Shown here piece after piece: positions 25,536-34,966 of a stretch of 64,000 nucleotides of DNA. The notes below the pieces were generated by a model that saw only the letters and a list, made by a program, of their open reading frames with translations, made no database searches and was not told the DNA's origin. Source of the stretch: Bacteroidota bacterium (lineage in GTDB: Bacteria > Bacteroidota > Bacteroidia > Chitinophagales > Chitinophagaceae); assembly GCA_023424015.1 (NCBI GenBank), contig JAFAEM010000002.1:1-64000 (forward strand). The letters run 5' to 3'. Position numbers and translations under genes: made by a program. The first letter of the stretch is position 1. Every line of letters begins with the position of its first letter.

Positions 25536-26147
25536 TCAGGATTTTTTATGTGTTAAACCATTGAAAAAAACCAGGGCAAATTCCTGTTCACGCTTTAAAA
25601 TGGCCTGGAATTCTTTTTTGTCGGGCATCAGGCTGGCGGTTTGGGAGAGGTGGACGATCCGGAAAGCTTCCATGAAATCGAAAAATAGTTCCGCCTTTTT
25701 TTTTGGGTCTTTTATCTTCAACACCCCGGATTGCATGCCTTTTTCGATGATGGTGATTATTCGCTGTAATTCAATTTTTTTGAAGTGGGCAAATACCGGC
25801 TGCAGTTCAGCCGGGAGGTTGGTACGATTGAAATGCCTGACATACTCTAATATATTATGGTACCGGATGATGAAATCGGTCCTTATCTGCAAAAAATACT
25901 GGATGGCTTTAAAAGGATCATTTTCCTTTGTCATCTCTTCCTCGTAAGCCTGGGTACCAGATTTGGCGATGGTGGCGAGCACTTCGGCATACAGGTTCAG
26001 TTTGTCGGGAAAATAATAATACAGGGAAGCTTTTGAAAAAGAAAGATCCGCGGCGATTTCAGCCATGGTGGTTTTTGCGACACCAAAATGCGCAAATCGT
26101 TTGATCGCTGCTTCTATAATTGCTTCCCGCTTTTGATCCTGCGCCAT
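25536..26147 (-). CDS. second TetR/AcrR-family regulator
   Basis: 203 residues from ATG 26147; two codons upstream is only a GTG. The HTH is AAIKRFAHFGVAKTTMAEIAADLSFSKASLYYYFPDKLNL, clearly related to that of the next TetR gene (shared RFAHFG, KTT), so the pair probably arose by duplication. The C-terminal ligand domains differ. It is 48 bases upstream of the other TetR gene and divergent from the antiporter gene at 26262, so it could regulate either unit. Confidence 0.92.
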   Translation of the reverse strand: MAQDQKREAIIEAAIKRFAHFGVAKTTMAEIAADLSFSKASLYYYFPDKLNLYAEVLATIAKSGTQAYEEEMTKENDPFKAIQYFLQIRTDFIIRYHNILEYVRHFNRTNLPAELQPVFAHFKKIELQRIITIIEKGMQSGVLKIKDPKKKAELFFDFMEAFRIVHLSQTASLMPDKKEFQAILKREQEFALVFFNGLTHKKS

Positions 26148-26261
26148 AGTCACAAAGAAACGGTTTTTTGATTAAAAGATTGAACCATAACAGCCACGAA
26201 AGGTTGCGCTTGTTTAAGTAACTTCGACACCAGGATTTTTCTCTAAAAAAAGGACTACTGC

Positions 26262-28859
26262 ATGGGCCACTTACCTGATCTGATACATGATCTAGCCTTG
26301 ATTTTAATGGCTGGGGCGCTGATAACACTACTCTTCAAAAGAATTAAACAACCGCTGGTACTGGGTTATATTATCGCAGGCTTCCTGGTAGGCCCTTATT
26401 TTAAGCTGGTACCCACGGTAGCTGATACCGCTAACATCGAAACCTTCGCGGAGATCGGCGTGATCTTCCTGCTTTTCAGCCTTGGTCTGGAGTTTAGTTT
26501 TAAAAAACTGATGCGTGTCGGCGGTTCCGCATCGGTGACTGCATTTGTAGAGATCATTTTTATTACGGTCAGTGGTTATTTCCTGGGTAAACTGATGGGT
26601 TGGACTACCATGGACAGCATGTTCCTCGGTGGTATGCTGGCGAGTTCTTCCACGACGATCATCCTTCGTGCATTCGATGAACTAGGCGTAAAGACAAAAC
26701 AATTTGCCGGTATCGTATTCGGCGTGCTGATTGTAGAAGACATCGTGGTGATATTGCTGATGGTACTGCTATCCACTCTCGCAGTCACCCAACAGTTTGA
26801 AGGCGCTGACATGTTGCTGACCATCCTGAAGCTGATTTTTTTCCTGGCATTGTGGTTTATTGCCGGTATCTATCTGTTGCCGACTTTTTTAAAAAGGGCT
26901 AAAAAGCTGATGGATGAAGAAACGCTGTTGATCTTGTCGCTTGGTCTATGTCTTGGTATGGTGGTGCTGGCCACACAGGTTGGATTCTCTGCGGAACTCG
27001 GTGCTTTCGTCATGGGTTCCATCATTGCCGAAACCACCTCAGCTGAAAAAGTGGAGCACCTGATCAAACCTGTGAAGGATCTTTTCGGGGCCGTGTTCTT
27101 TGTATCGGTAGGGATGATGATCAACCCCGCTGCAATGGTGGAATACGCCGTTCCTATATTACTGGTCACCCTGCTCACGCTTTTTGGAAAACTATTCAGT
27201 ACCACGATAGGCGCATTGTTGTCGGGACAACCGCTGAAACAATCCGTGCAGGTGGGTATGAGTATGGCGCAGATAGGTGAGTTCGCATTTATCGTGGCTA
27301 CCCTGGGGCTTTCACTAGGTGTTATTTCCGAGTTCCTGTTCCCGGTTGCGGTTGGTGCATCTGCCATTACAACGTTCACCACGCCTTATCTTATCAAGTA
27401 CTCTGAGCCGTTCTATAATTTTATTAGTAAGATATTACCGGAAAAATGGGTGGTGAAACTGAACCGTTATACTTCCGGTACCCAGAGTATACAGGCCGAA
27501 AGTGAGTGGAAAGTTGTGTTGAGATCCTATGTCTATATTGCTATTACGAATGGTATTGTGCTGCTCGCGCTGATTTTGCTGACCACTAATTTTTTCGTAC
27601 CATTCCTCCAGCAGAATATTGCCAATGAAGGTCTGAGAACAACGATCCTGTTGGTGGTTTCCCTAGGGGCAGGCGCCCCGTTTATGTGGGCGTTTATGGC
27701 AAAACGTCCCAGCAACCAGGCCTATAAGGAACTATGGCTGGATAAAAAATACAACCGTGGTCCTCTGCTGATCGTTGAGATCATCCGTAACGTGCTTGGT
27801 TTATTTTTCCTTGGATTTTGGGTCGATCAGCTGGTATCCACCCAGGTGGCCATCTTTGCCACGGTCGCGATCGCTATTTTTGTGCTGATCATTTTTTCAC
27901 ACAGGATCCAGAAAGTCTACCAGCGTATTGAGAAAAGATTTGTGACCAACCTGAACGCAAGGGAAACTGCCGCTGCCAATGATCACTCTTTTGAAGCCCA
28001 GTTATTGAGAAAAAACGCCGATATTCAGACAGGTCTCGAACCTTGGGACGCGCATATTGTTGAGATGGAAGTAGACCCCCATGCCGATTTTGCGGGCAAG
28101 ACGCTGATGGAACTCGGATGGCGCGAGCGATTTGGAATCAACATCGTTTATCTCCGGCGCGGTGAAAAAGTAGTTCATGTGCCCGGTCGCAACCATATCC
28201 TGATGCCTTTTGATAAAGTGGGTATTATTGGTACCGATGAACAGTTGCAGGTATTTAAACCTGCATTTGACGCGATCGAAAGTATGTCGCCTGATGAGAA
28301 GAATAGTGTTGACATCTCGCTGCAAAAGATACTGGTGGATGAGCACACCCGGTTAAAAGGGAAAAATATACGGAACTCTGGATTGCGGGAACGTACCAAT
28401 GGCCTGGTTGTTGGGATTGAAAGGGATAATACCAGGATACTCAACCCCGACTCCACCACAGAACTTGAATGGGGTGATATCCTTTGGATCGTGGGTGATA
28501 AGAAAAAGATCAATAAACTGAGCCAGGAGAAACCTGAAAAAAAAGTAAATACCATGAAATCATATACTACACTTTCTGAAACCATGAATGCATTGCGCGA
28601 AAAAGGTTATACCGAGGATTTTAACTTGCAGCAGAATTGTCTTGAATGCCGCCAGGGAAAATTCCAGGTTTTTGCAGATGAATTTAAGGTTGATGAATTT
28701 TTCCGGTTCGAAGGTGAGAGTAACCCCTCTGATTCCGCGATCCTGTACGCAATATCTTCAGACAAACATAACTTAAAGGGTGTGCTGGTGAATGCTTATG
28801 GTATTTATAGCGAGCCGGTAACAGATGAAATGCTGCAAAAACTTGATTTGCGTAAATAG
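26262..28859 (+). CDS. CPA2 cation:proton antiporter (KefB-like), two RCK_C domains, fused small CxxC domain
   Basis: 865 residues. Residues 1-390 form the 12-helix Na/H-exchanger core (VGFSAELGAFVMGSIIAETT, FFVSVGMMINP). More hydrophobic helices (about 420-560) follow. Two RCK_C (TrkA-C) modules lie at about 600-670 and 685-755 (PHADFAGKTLMELGW.. and TRLKGKNIRNSGL..). No Rossmann RCK_N domain is seen. The last 100 residues, from Met765, match the small proteins at 1348-2037 with an intact CLEC. The junction contains an A8 tract (28537-28544). One A fewer would end the antiporter at a TAA at once and leave the small protein with its own ATG at 28554. K+ efflux through Kef systems protects against electrophiles. 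Confidence 0.88.
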   Translation: MGHLPDLIHDLALILMAGALITLLFKRIKQPLVLGYIIAGFLVGPYFKLVPTVADTANIETFAEIGVIFLLFSLGLEFSFKKLMRVGGSASVTAFVEIIFITVSGYFLGKLMGWTTMDSMFLGGMLASSSTTIILRAFDELGVKTKQFAGIVFGVLIVEDIVVILLMVLLSTLAVTQQFEGADMLLTILKLIFFLALWFIAGIYLLPTFLKRAKKLMDEETLLILSLGLCLGMVVLATQVGFSAELGAFVMGSIIAETTSAEKVEHLIKPVKDLFGAVFFVSVGMMINPAAMVEYAVPILLVTLLTLFGKLFSTTIGALLSGQPLKQSVQVGMSMAQIGEFAFIVATLGLSLGVISEFLFPVAVGASAITTFTTPYLIKYSEPFYNFISKILPEKWVVKLNRYTSGTQSIQAESEWKVVLRSYVYIAITNGIVLLALILLTTNFFVPFLQQNIANEGLRTTILLVVSLGAGAPFMWAFMAKRPSNQAYKELWLDKKYNRGPLLIVEIIRNVLGLFFLGFWVDQLVSTQVAIFATVAIAIFVLIIFSHRIQKVYQRIEKRFVTNLNARETAAANDHSFEAQLLRKNADIQTGLEPWDAHIVEMEVDPHADFAGKTLMELGWRERFGINIVYLRRGEKVVHVPGRNHILMPFDKVGIIGTDEQLQVFKPAFDAIESMSPDEKNSVDISLQKILVDEHTRLKGKNIRNSGLRERTNGLVVGIERDNTRILNPDSTTELEWGDILWIVGDKKKINKLSQEKPEKKVNTMKSYTTLSETMNALREKGYTEDFNLQQNCLECRQGKFQVFADEFKVDEFFRFEGESNPSDSAILYAISSDKHNLKGVLVNAYGIYSEPVTDEMLQKLDLRK
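28537..28544 (+). other. A8 tract at the antiporter/small-domain junction
   Basis: Eight consecutive A residues within GAAACCTG-A8-GTAAATACC. In the present frame codons read GAA AAA AAA GTA and the ORF continues. With seven A they read GAA AAA AAG TAA and stop, with an ATG five bases further on. Such runs are prone to indels and to RNA-polymerase slippage. Confidence 0.85.
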
Positions 28860-28983
28860 CGCTAGCATTTTTACACATATTCCCTTCTACCTGTATTGAC
28901 TATTGTCAATGAATTTTATTGATCTTTCACATTGTCGTTCGCGGAGGGCCCGGATAGCTTTGCATTTCATCAAATTGGCTGAA

Positions 28984-29565
28984 ATGTTGAACAGGTTTTT
29001 TCGTTATGCAGCCCGCCAGCAAAACACAGGTCTGCATGCTGCACGATGGGGGATCGTGATTGTATTATTGTGGATTGGAGGTTTAAAAGCATTCCGCTAT
29101 GAAGCAGCAGGTATCGTACCGTTTGTAGCAAACAGTCCGACCATGAACTTTTTCTATAAGTACGAAGCGCCTGAGTACAGGAAACACATGAATAAGGAAG
29201 GCGAGTACAAACCTGAAAATATTGCCTGGCATAAAGAAAATAACACTTACACTTTCTCGTATGGTCTCGGGGCCTTGATCGTTTTGATCGGGCTGATGAT
29301 CGCCATGTATCCCATTTGGCCGGGTGTGTCAGCTGTAGGAAGTTTCCTCGCATTTATCATGTCACTGATCACGCTATCATTTTTGATAACCACACCTGAA
29401 GCCTGGGTGCCATCTTTAGGTGATACCGAGCACGGATTCCCCTATTTAAGCGGAGCAGGCAGACTGGTCATAAAGGATGTGATCATGCTGGGTGCCAGCA
29501 TCGCAACGATGGCACAGGCTGCACGGAAATATTTGGAGAAAAGAAAAATGAATTATTCAATTTGA
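28984..29565 (+). CDS. DUF417 (YkgB/RclC-like) membrane protein
   Basis: 193 residues from ATG 28984 (MLNRFFRYAARQQNTGLH), where the family normally begins. Upstream in-frame ATG/TTG codons from 28903 would add a tail of no known conservation. Four hydrophobic helices carry the family signature GLKAFRYEAAGIVPFVANSP and SFLITTPEAW. In Escherichia coli relatives (RclC, YkgB) are linked to reactive chlorine resistance; the exact activity is unknown. Here it sits among other oxidant-related genes. A 40-residue insert (EYRKHMNKEGEYKPENIAW) between helices 1 and 2 is common in Bacteroidota members. Confidence 0.85.
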   Translation: MLNRFFRYAARQQNTGLHAARWGIVIVLLWIGGLKAFRYEAAGIVPFVANSPTMNFFYKYEAPEYRKHMNKEGEYKPENIAWHKENNTYTFSYGLGALIVLIGLMIAMYPIWPGVSAVGSFLAFIMSLITLSFLITTPEAWVPSLGDTEHGFPYLSGAGRLVIKDVIMLGASIATMAQAARKYLEKRKMNYSI

Positions 29566-29579
29566 TCTGGTGTTTTTAC

Positions 29580-29822
29580 CGAATACAGCAAAAAGGCAAT
29601 GAAAAACGATTCAATTTGCTTTCCCCTTCCCATCCCGATAGCTATCGGGACCCCGGCAAAAAACATCGAACCAATTGTCTGATGAAATGTTATAATTCAT
29701 TTATCACATAACGTTGTATCTACGGCGTTACCAAAACGCCGCCCCGCTGGGGCTGGGTATTACATGACTGAATACAGAAGAAGGCAATGTAAAGCAATTT
29801 TATTTTCTTCCCGTCTCACCTT
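29580..29822. repeat. intergenic direct repeat with palindrome and hairpin
   Basis: GAATACAGNANAAGGCAATG with its following T/C-rich tail occurs at about 29580-29637 and again at 29768-29822. Between them are the perfect palindrome TCCCGATAGCTATCGGGA (29633-29650) and a GGCGTT/AACGCC hairpin (29724-29740). No gene is present. The palindrome may be a genome-wide repeat; counting its copies would tell. Confidence 0.6.
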
Positions 29823-29864
29823 CTTCCCGGCAACTGAGGGTAAAATAAAAATTAAAGGAGTACT

Positions 29865-30914
29865 ATGGAATTAGGCATATACACTTTCGCAGACGTACAG
29901 CCAGACTGGGTAGCTGGCAAAGCCATGAACACGCACCAGCGTATCCGGGAGCTGATGGAAGAGATCAAACTGGCCGATGAACTGGGCCTGGATGTATTTG
30001 GCGTGGGGGAACATCATCGACCCGACTATGCTGTGTCTTCACCGGCCGTAATTCTTGGTGCTGCAGCAACTGTCACAAAGCAAATCAAACTTTCCAGCGC
30101 AGTTACCGTACTAAGCTCCGATGACCCGGTTCGCGTATACCAGGATTTCGCAACCGTTGACCAACTCTCTGGTGGTCGGGCAGAGATCATGGCAGGTCGC
30201 GGCTCATTTATCGAATCGTTTCCTTTGTTTGGTTACGACCTGCGCGACTACGATGAATTGTTTACGGAAAAGCTGGAACTTTTACTAAAGCTGAATAAAG
30301 AAGAACGGGTGTCCTGGAAGGGGAAACATCGCCCGTCCATCAACGGCCTTGGAGTCTATCCGCGGCCATTTCAAACTTCCATACCACTTTGGCTTGCTGC
30401 CGGGGGTACACCGGCATCTGCTGTAAGGGCCGCTACACTTGGTCTGCCCCTGGCCCTTGCGATCATTGGTGGTATGCCGGAACAGTTTGTACCTTTTGTA
30501 AACCTATATCGTGATACAGCAGGGAAGGCCGGGCAGGATATGGATAAATTGCAACTGGGTGTTAACTCGCATGTTTACGTCGCTGACGATTCGCAACAGG
30601 CTGGTGATGAGTTTTACCCCACTTATGCAGCCATGATGAACAAGATCGGGCAGGATCGTGGATGGTCGCCCCTCACAAAAAAACAATTTGATCTTTCCAG
30701 GTCGGCCAAAGGAGCATTGGTAGTAGGAAGTCCTGCAGAGGTGGTTGATAAGATATTATATGAACACGAATTGTTTGGCAATACACGATTCCTCGCACAA
30801 ATGAGTGTAGGATACATCCCCCACCAAAAAGTTATGAGGTCGATGGAATTGTTTGGAACAAGAGTTGCACCTGAGATTAGAAAGGCTTTGAAATCACAGG
30901 AAATCACCGCTTAG
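29865..30914 (+). CDS. luciferase-like flavin-dependent monooxygenase (LLM class)
   Basis: 349 residues with the bacterial-luciferase TIM-barrel pattern: MELGIYTFADVQPD, LADELGLDVFGVGEHHRPDYAVSSPAVILGAAA, LSSAVTVLSSDDPVRVYQDFATVDQLSGGRAEIMAGRGSF and YPRPFQTSIPLWLAAGG. These proteins use reduced FMN to oxidise small organic substrates, but the substrate here is unknown. The start has AAAGGAG seven bases upstream. It is followed convergently by the AhpD-like gene. Confidence 0.92.
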   Translation: MELGIYTFADVQPDWVAGKAMNTHQRIRELMEEIKLADELGLDVFGVGEHHRPDYAVSSPAVILGAAATVTKQIKLSSAVTVLSSDDPVRVYQDFATVDQLSGGRAEIMAGRGSFIESFPLFGYDLRDYDELFTEKLELLLKLNKEERVSWKGKHRPSINGLGVYPRPFQTSIPLWLAAGGTPASAVRAATLGLPLALAIIGGMPEQFVPFVNLYRDTAGKAGQDMDKLQLGVNSHVYVADDSQQAGDEFYPTYAAMMNKIGQDRGWSPLTKKQFDLSRSAKGALVVGSPAEVVDKILYEHELFGNTRFLAQMSVGYIPHQKVMRSMELFGTRVAPEIRKALKSQEITA

Positions 30915-30957
30915 TTGTATTGCTGATCTACAGGTATGAGCCAGGCTGCGGGAATAT

Positions 30958-31302
30958 TTATCCCGCGGTTTTTGTATTGAATGCATCCATTACCCTCGAT
31001 GAAAAGATCAGCGCTGCACCGGCATTTACAGCCACAGCTACGCTCAATGCCTCCACAATTTCATCCCGTGTAGCGCCTTCCCTGATAGCCGCTTCAGTAT
31101 GCACGGCAATACATCCGTCGCACTGACGCGTTACTGCTACTGCAAGTGCAATCAGTTCTCTTAATTTGGCACCCAGCAGGTTGGTTGAATTACCCGCTGC
31201 ACTTAGTTCACGGTATCCTTTAAGGATCTCGCGGTTTGAACGGCCGATCTGCGCCTGCGTGGCAGACAGCTGTTTTTGGTATTCATTCCAGTCGAGCATC
31301 AT
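30958..31302 (-). CDS. carboxymuconolactone decarboxylase / AhpD-like protein
   Basis: 114 residues. The helical CMD fold shows LRELIALAVAVTRQCDGCIAVHTEAAIREGATRDEIVEAL. CDGC with the following His is the CxxC(x)3H redox site of AhpD-like alkylhydroperoxidases, so a peroxide- or thiol-linked role is likelier than decarboxylation. Two consecutive ATG codons mark the start. Located between the LLM monooxygenase and the DsbA-like gene. Confidence 0.92.
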   Translation of the reverse strand: MMLDWNEYQKQLSATQAQIGRSNREILKGYRELSAAGNSTNLLGAKLRELIALAVAVTRQCDGCIAVHTEAAIREGATRDEIVEALSVAVAVNAGAALIFSSRVMDAFNTKTAG

Positions 31303-31469
31303 AGCTTTTGTTTTTAAGATTGAAATTTTTCTATGTATTGATTTTTGTCAATGCCTTTTCTTGTTTATTCTCATTGGAGAGGGAAGGAGTGACTGGTACC
31401 TTGCAAACGGGTATTGTAATTCAAAGGTAATTAAGAAGTAACCCTTTTTTTGAAATAAAAAGTTATCTA

Positions 31470-32399
31470 ATGAAGAACATAGAAACAGTGCACCCGCTTT
31501 TTTGTGATCCCGTGACGGGGGTTTGTGAAGTGCCTGGTACAGGCACTTTGCACCACGTGGCAGATATCCCGGCATCTTCGAAAAAAATCCGTGTGATTTA
31601 CTTCACCGATCCCATTTGTTCTTCCTGTTGGGGGATTGAACCACAGTTGAAAAAACTCAAATTGGAATATGGTCATCACCTCGACATGGAATATCGCATG
31701 GGTGGGTTGTTAAAAAGCTGGGATAGCTATGGTGGTCGTGATGTAAATGGTCCCGAATCCGTTGCGAAGCATTGGGATGAAGCAGGTGCTTATTACGAAA
31801 TGCCAATAGACGGTGACCTATGGCTGGAAGACCCCTTACATTCTTCCTATCCACCTGCGATCGCTTTTAAAGCCGCGCAATTACAGGGAGCTGAAAAGGC
31901 CGGAAAATTTTTGAGAAGAATAAAAGAGATGGTCTTCCTGGAGAAAAAAAATATCACCCGGTGGCCTCACCTTGCCGATGCCGCTGTGTATGCAGGCCTG
32001 GACGTGGGAAAGTTTAAAACCGATTTTGACGGAGACGCCGTACAGTTCTTTGAACAGGACCTGGACCTGGCAAGACAGCTCGGGGTACGGGGTTTTCCCA
32101 GTATATTTTTTACGGATGAGGATAATAACCGATTTTTGGTGTATGGTTCCCGGTCATATGAACACTATGAAACTGCATTGTTGAAATTATATCCCGATGT
32201 AGTAAAACAACAGTATGATCAATCCTGGGAAAATCTATTTAAGCAATACCCCACTTTAACTACCAGGGAGTTTGCAGTACTTGCCAACAGGAGTACAGAG
32301 CAAGCGACTGAATTGCTGGAAAGACTGGCCAGGGAGGAAAAGATATTGAGACAGGGAACAAGGAACGGGGTCTTATGGAAAGCAAAGAGTTTGCCATGA
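31470..32399 (+). CDS. DsbA/FrnE-family thioredoxin-fold protein
   Basis: 309 residues. FTDPICSSCWGIEPQLKKL gives the CxxC active site (Cys50, Cys53) followed by Trp, as in FrnE and in the YjbH/SpxH adaptor group rather than periplasmic DsbA. LGVRGFPSIFF contains the cis-Pro loop. There is no signal peptide, so it is cytoplasmic. Family members catalyse dithiol exchange or act as ClpXP adaptors for Spx in Firmicutes; Bacteroidota function is unproven. The C-terminal 60 residues look like a winged helix (LTTREFAVLANRSTEQATELLERLAREEKI). It overlaps the next gene by ATGA, so the two are co-translated. Confidence 0.85.
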   Translation: MKNIETVHPLFCDPVTGVCEVPGTGTLHHVADIPASSKKIRVIYFTDPICSSCWGIEPQLKKLKLEYGHHLDMEYRMGGLLKSWDSYGGRDVNGPESVAKHWDEAGAYYEMPIDGDLWLEDPLHSSYPPAIAFKAAQLQGAEKAGKFLRRIKEMVFLEKKNITRWPHLADAAVYAGLDVGKFKTDFDGDAVQFFEQDLDLARQLGVRGFPSIFFTDEDNNRFLVYGSRSYEHYETALLKLYPDVVKQQYDQSWENLFKQYPTLTTREFAVLANRSTEQATELLERLAREEKILRQGTRNGVLWKAKSLP

Positions 32400-33031
32400 C
32401 GCAAAAGAAAAATACACATGAAAAGAATGTCATCACGGCCCGGAAGAGTATAAAGGATGCGGAAAAAATTTTACTGATGATACACGGCCGCGGTGGTTCG
32501 GCGGAAGATATTCTTTCGCTGGCCGGTCATCTGCGATTAAAGGATTTTGCGTTGCTGGCCCCGCAGGCTACCAACCAGACCTGGTACCCGTTTTCATTTA
32601 TGGCGCCAACCGCACAGAATGAGCCATGGCTTACTTCAGCGCTGTCCCTTTTGAAAGAAATGCTGGATGACCTGATGGCGCAGGGAGTGAAAGCCGAAAA
32701 CATTTATCTACTTGGTTTTTCACAGGGAGCCTGCCTCACCCTGGAATTCGTGGCGCGTCACGCGAGGAGATATGGTGGTGTGATCGCTTTTACCGGCGGT
32801 TTGATCGGAGATAAGATCAACCCCGAAAATTACCAGGGCGATTTCAATGGAACCCCTATTTTCATCGGTAGCAGTAACCCGGATCCACATGTTCCCGTGG
32901 ACAGAGTAAAGGAGAGTACGAAAATTTTGAGTTCGATGAATGCTGAGGTCACAGAAAAGATCTACGATGGAATGGGGCACACGATCAGCCAGGACGAGAT
33001 CGACACCGTAAACCAAATCATATTCGGTTGA
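32396..33031 (+). CDS. phospholipase/carboxylesterase-type hydrolase (MhqD-like)
   Basis: 211 residues from ATG 32396, which overlaps the previous stop. IHGRGGSAEDILSLA carries the oxyanion region, LLGFSQGACL the nucleophile (Ser about 109), NPDPHVPVDRV the Asp region and YDGMGHTISQDEI the His. This is the small alpha/beta hydrolase family that includes MhqD of the Bacillus quinone-stress regulon and acyl-protein thioesterases. Coupling to a thiol-exchange gene fits an electrophile-stress role, but that is inference. Confidence 0.87.
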   Translation: MTQKKNTHEKNVITARKSIKDAEKILLMIHGRGGSAEDILSLAGHLRLKDFALLAPQATNQTWYPFSFMAPTAQNEPWLTSALSLLKEMLDDLMAQGVKAENIYLLGFSQGACLTLEFVARHARRYGGVIAFTGGLIGDKINPENYQGDFNGTPIFIGSSNPDPHVPVDRVKESTKILSSMNAEVTEKIYDGMGHTISQDEIDTVNQIIFG

Positions 33032-33062
33032 TTAAAAAAACTGCATAAATAATAAAAAATCT

Positions 33063-34544
33063 ATGAAAGCAAACCTGAAAACCCTGTGCATAGTTTTTTC
33101 TGCCATTGTTTTCATGGCCGGGACTTTTTATTCCTGTAAAGAGAGTAAGCCAGGTGATTCACAAAACCAGAACGTAGCGGAACCTTTTCCACAGGCATCT
33201 GCTGTATCGGGGCCGCTCATGGGCTCCAACGCAAATTTTGTGACGGCAGCCCGGTTGGTTACTCCAGGTGTGGTGCATATAAAAACAATCCACCAGGGTC
33301 AGCCCTCAGCCAGTCGCTATTTTGGAGGCGGGTACGGAAATAATACACCATCCATGGGTTCAGGATCTGGAGTGGTCATCAGCGCAGATGGTTATATCGC
33401 TACCAATAATCATGTCATTGAAAATGCAAGTTCGATAGAAGTTGTTTTTCCCGGCAGGCAGTCTTATCCTGCAAACCTGGTTGGGCGTGATCCCAACACT
33501 GACCTGGCTTTGTTGAAAGTAGATGCAAAAGATCTGCCTTTTGTGGCGCTGGGCAATTCAGACAATGTGCAGGTGGGAGAATGGGTACTCGCGGTTGGTT
33601 ATCCCTATTCACTGAATACTACTGTTACAGCAGGTATCGTAAGCGCGAAGGGACGTAGCATAGGCATCATCAATCGTTCGGGGGCCGCACGTGGTCAGCA
33701 GGCCAATCCGGCTATAGAATCGTTTATACAAACTGACGCAGCCATCAATCCCGGCAATAGTGGCGGTGCATTAGTCAATCTCAATGGTCAGCTTATCGGC
33801 ATCAATACAGCTATCGCATCTCTTACAGGAAGCTATGCGGGCTATGCGTTTGCAGTACCGGTGAATCTTGCCAAGAAGATCCTTGATGACCTGAAAGAAT
33901 TTGGCAGGGTAAAACGAGGTTTACTGGGAGTTACTTTCCCTGCGCCTTCCGTAGAGGATCAATACCTGAAGCAACAGGGTATCGATCCCGGAGCGGTGAA
34001 GGGTGTATTTATCACCGGTATCCAGGAGGGAAGTGCAGCCGACGAAGCAGGTTTGAAAGAAGGTGATATTATCAGCCGAATCAATGGTGTTGAATTATTT
34101 TCATCAGCCGAATTTTCAGAACGTATTGCAAGGCTTAGTCCCGGTGAAAAAGTTGAGATAGAATACCGGCGGGATGGCAACCTGCATCGTACTGCGGCTA
34201 CTTTAAAAGACGAAACATTACAAAAATCTATAGCGGGTAGCGCTGAGTCGCTTGAAAAGATCTATAACAAACTGGGTGCAAGGTTTTCGCAACTCACACC
34301 GGAATACAAGCAGCGTTACAACCTCGAAGAAGGGGTTGTGGTTACCGAAGTCCTTATCGGCGGTTTTTTTGATCGCCTGGGCGTACCACCCGGAACGATA
34401 ATATCCTATATCAATGGCAGACCGGTATCCAGTCCGAAAGATATTGACAAGGCATTGATGGACGCCATGAATTCCCGCGTGCAAATGCTGGGCATCGCAC
34501 CAGACGGTTCAAGGATCGCCTTCAACTTTTCCCTGGGGGCCTAG
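33063..34544 (+). CDS. HtrA/Deg-type serine protease with two PDZ domains
   Basis: 493 residues. An N-terminal signal ends with a lipobox-like SC (FYSCKES), so it is probably a periplasmic lipoprotein. The trypsin-like domain has GSGVVISADGYIATNNHVIEN (His about 117), NTDLALLKV (Asp about 147) and NPGNSGGAL (Ser about 233). PDZ1 (RGLLGVTF.. GVFITGIQEGSAADEAGLKEGDII) and PDZ2 (GVVVTEVLIGGFFDRLGVPPGTII) follow. It degrades or refolds damaged envelope proteins. It may belong with the preceding two genes (31-base gap). Confidence 0.95.
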   Translation: MKANLKTLCIVFSAIVFMAGTFYSCKESKPGDSQNQNVAEPFPQASAVSGPLMGSNANFVTAARLVTPGVVHIKTIHQGQPSASRYFGGGYGNNTPSMGSGSGVVISADGYIATNNHVIENASSIEVVFPGRQSYPANLVGRDPNTDLALLKVDAKDLPFVALGNSDNVQVGEWVLAVGYPYSLNTTVTAGIVSAKGRSIGIINRSGAARGQQANPAIESFIQTDAAINPGNSGGALVNLNGQLIGINTAIASLTGSYAGYAFAVPVNLAKKILDDLKEFGRVKRGLLGVTFPAPSVEDQYLKQQGIDPGAVKGVFITGIQEGSAADEAGLKEGDIISRINGVELFSSAEFSERIARLSPGEKVEIEYRRDGNLHRTAATLKDETLQKSIAGSAESLEKIYNKLGARFSQLTPEYKQRYNLEEGVVVTEVLIGGFFDRLGVPPGTIISYINGRPVSSPKDIDKALMDAMNSRVQMLGIAPDGSRIAFNFSLGA

Positions 34545-34966
34545 TGAGCGGGCATTTTGAATTAGTCAATCGATATCGCCGCCGCGAATGTTCAGACTGA
34601 ATAATCTACCTAACTCGTTTGAGAATTAACATCGGTTGCAGTATCTGGAACCATATAAATAATGCAAGGTTATAAAAGACCCGACCCGGGAACGGGGTTG
34701 AAGATTACCTGGAAGGGAATTGGTGCATAACAGATCGGTTGGATAAACAGCACTGAACAAATTTATGTATGTAACAACCGTCGGCGGCTTAAAAGTCAAC
34801 ATCGTTTGCATAGCCTGGCTGGATAAAATAGTTAAACAAAAATATCATTTTACTGTTCATTAGTCATGCAGATCATTTCGGTTTACACCTACCTTTGTAC
34901 CGGGATTTTATGGAAACTCTTTAGAAAACCACACTTATTAAATACCTTTTAAAAGAACCGATTACC
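34545..34966. other. intergenic region upstream of catalase
   Basis: 422 bases with no convincing gene. It should contain the catalase promoter. TACCTTTG at 34890-34897 matches the TAnnTTTG -7 consensus, 70 bases upstream of the catalase ATG. I see no clear -33 element. Confidence 0.4.
34890..34897 (+). promoter_or_regulatory. -7 box candidate for the catalase gene
   Basis: TACCTTTG fits TAnnTTTG and is placed sensibly, but the 17-23 bases upstream lack a TTTG, so the promoter may depend on an activator such as OxyR. Low certainty. Confidence 0.35.
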
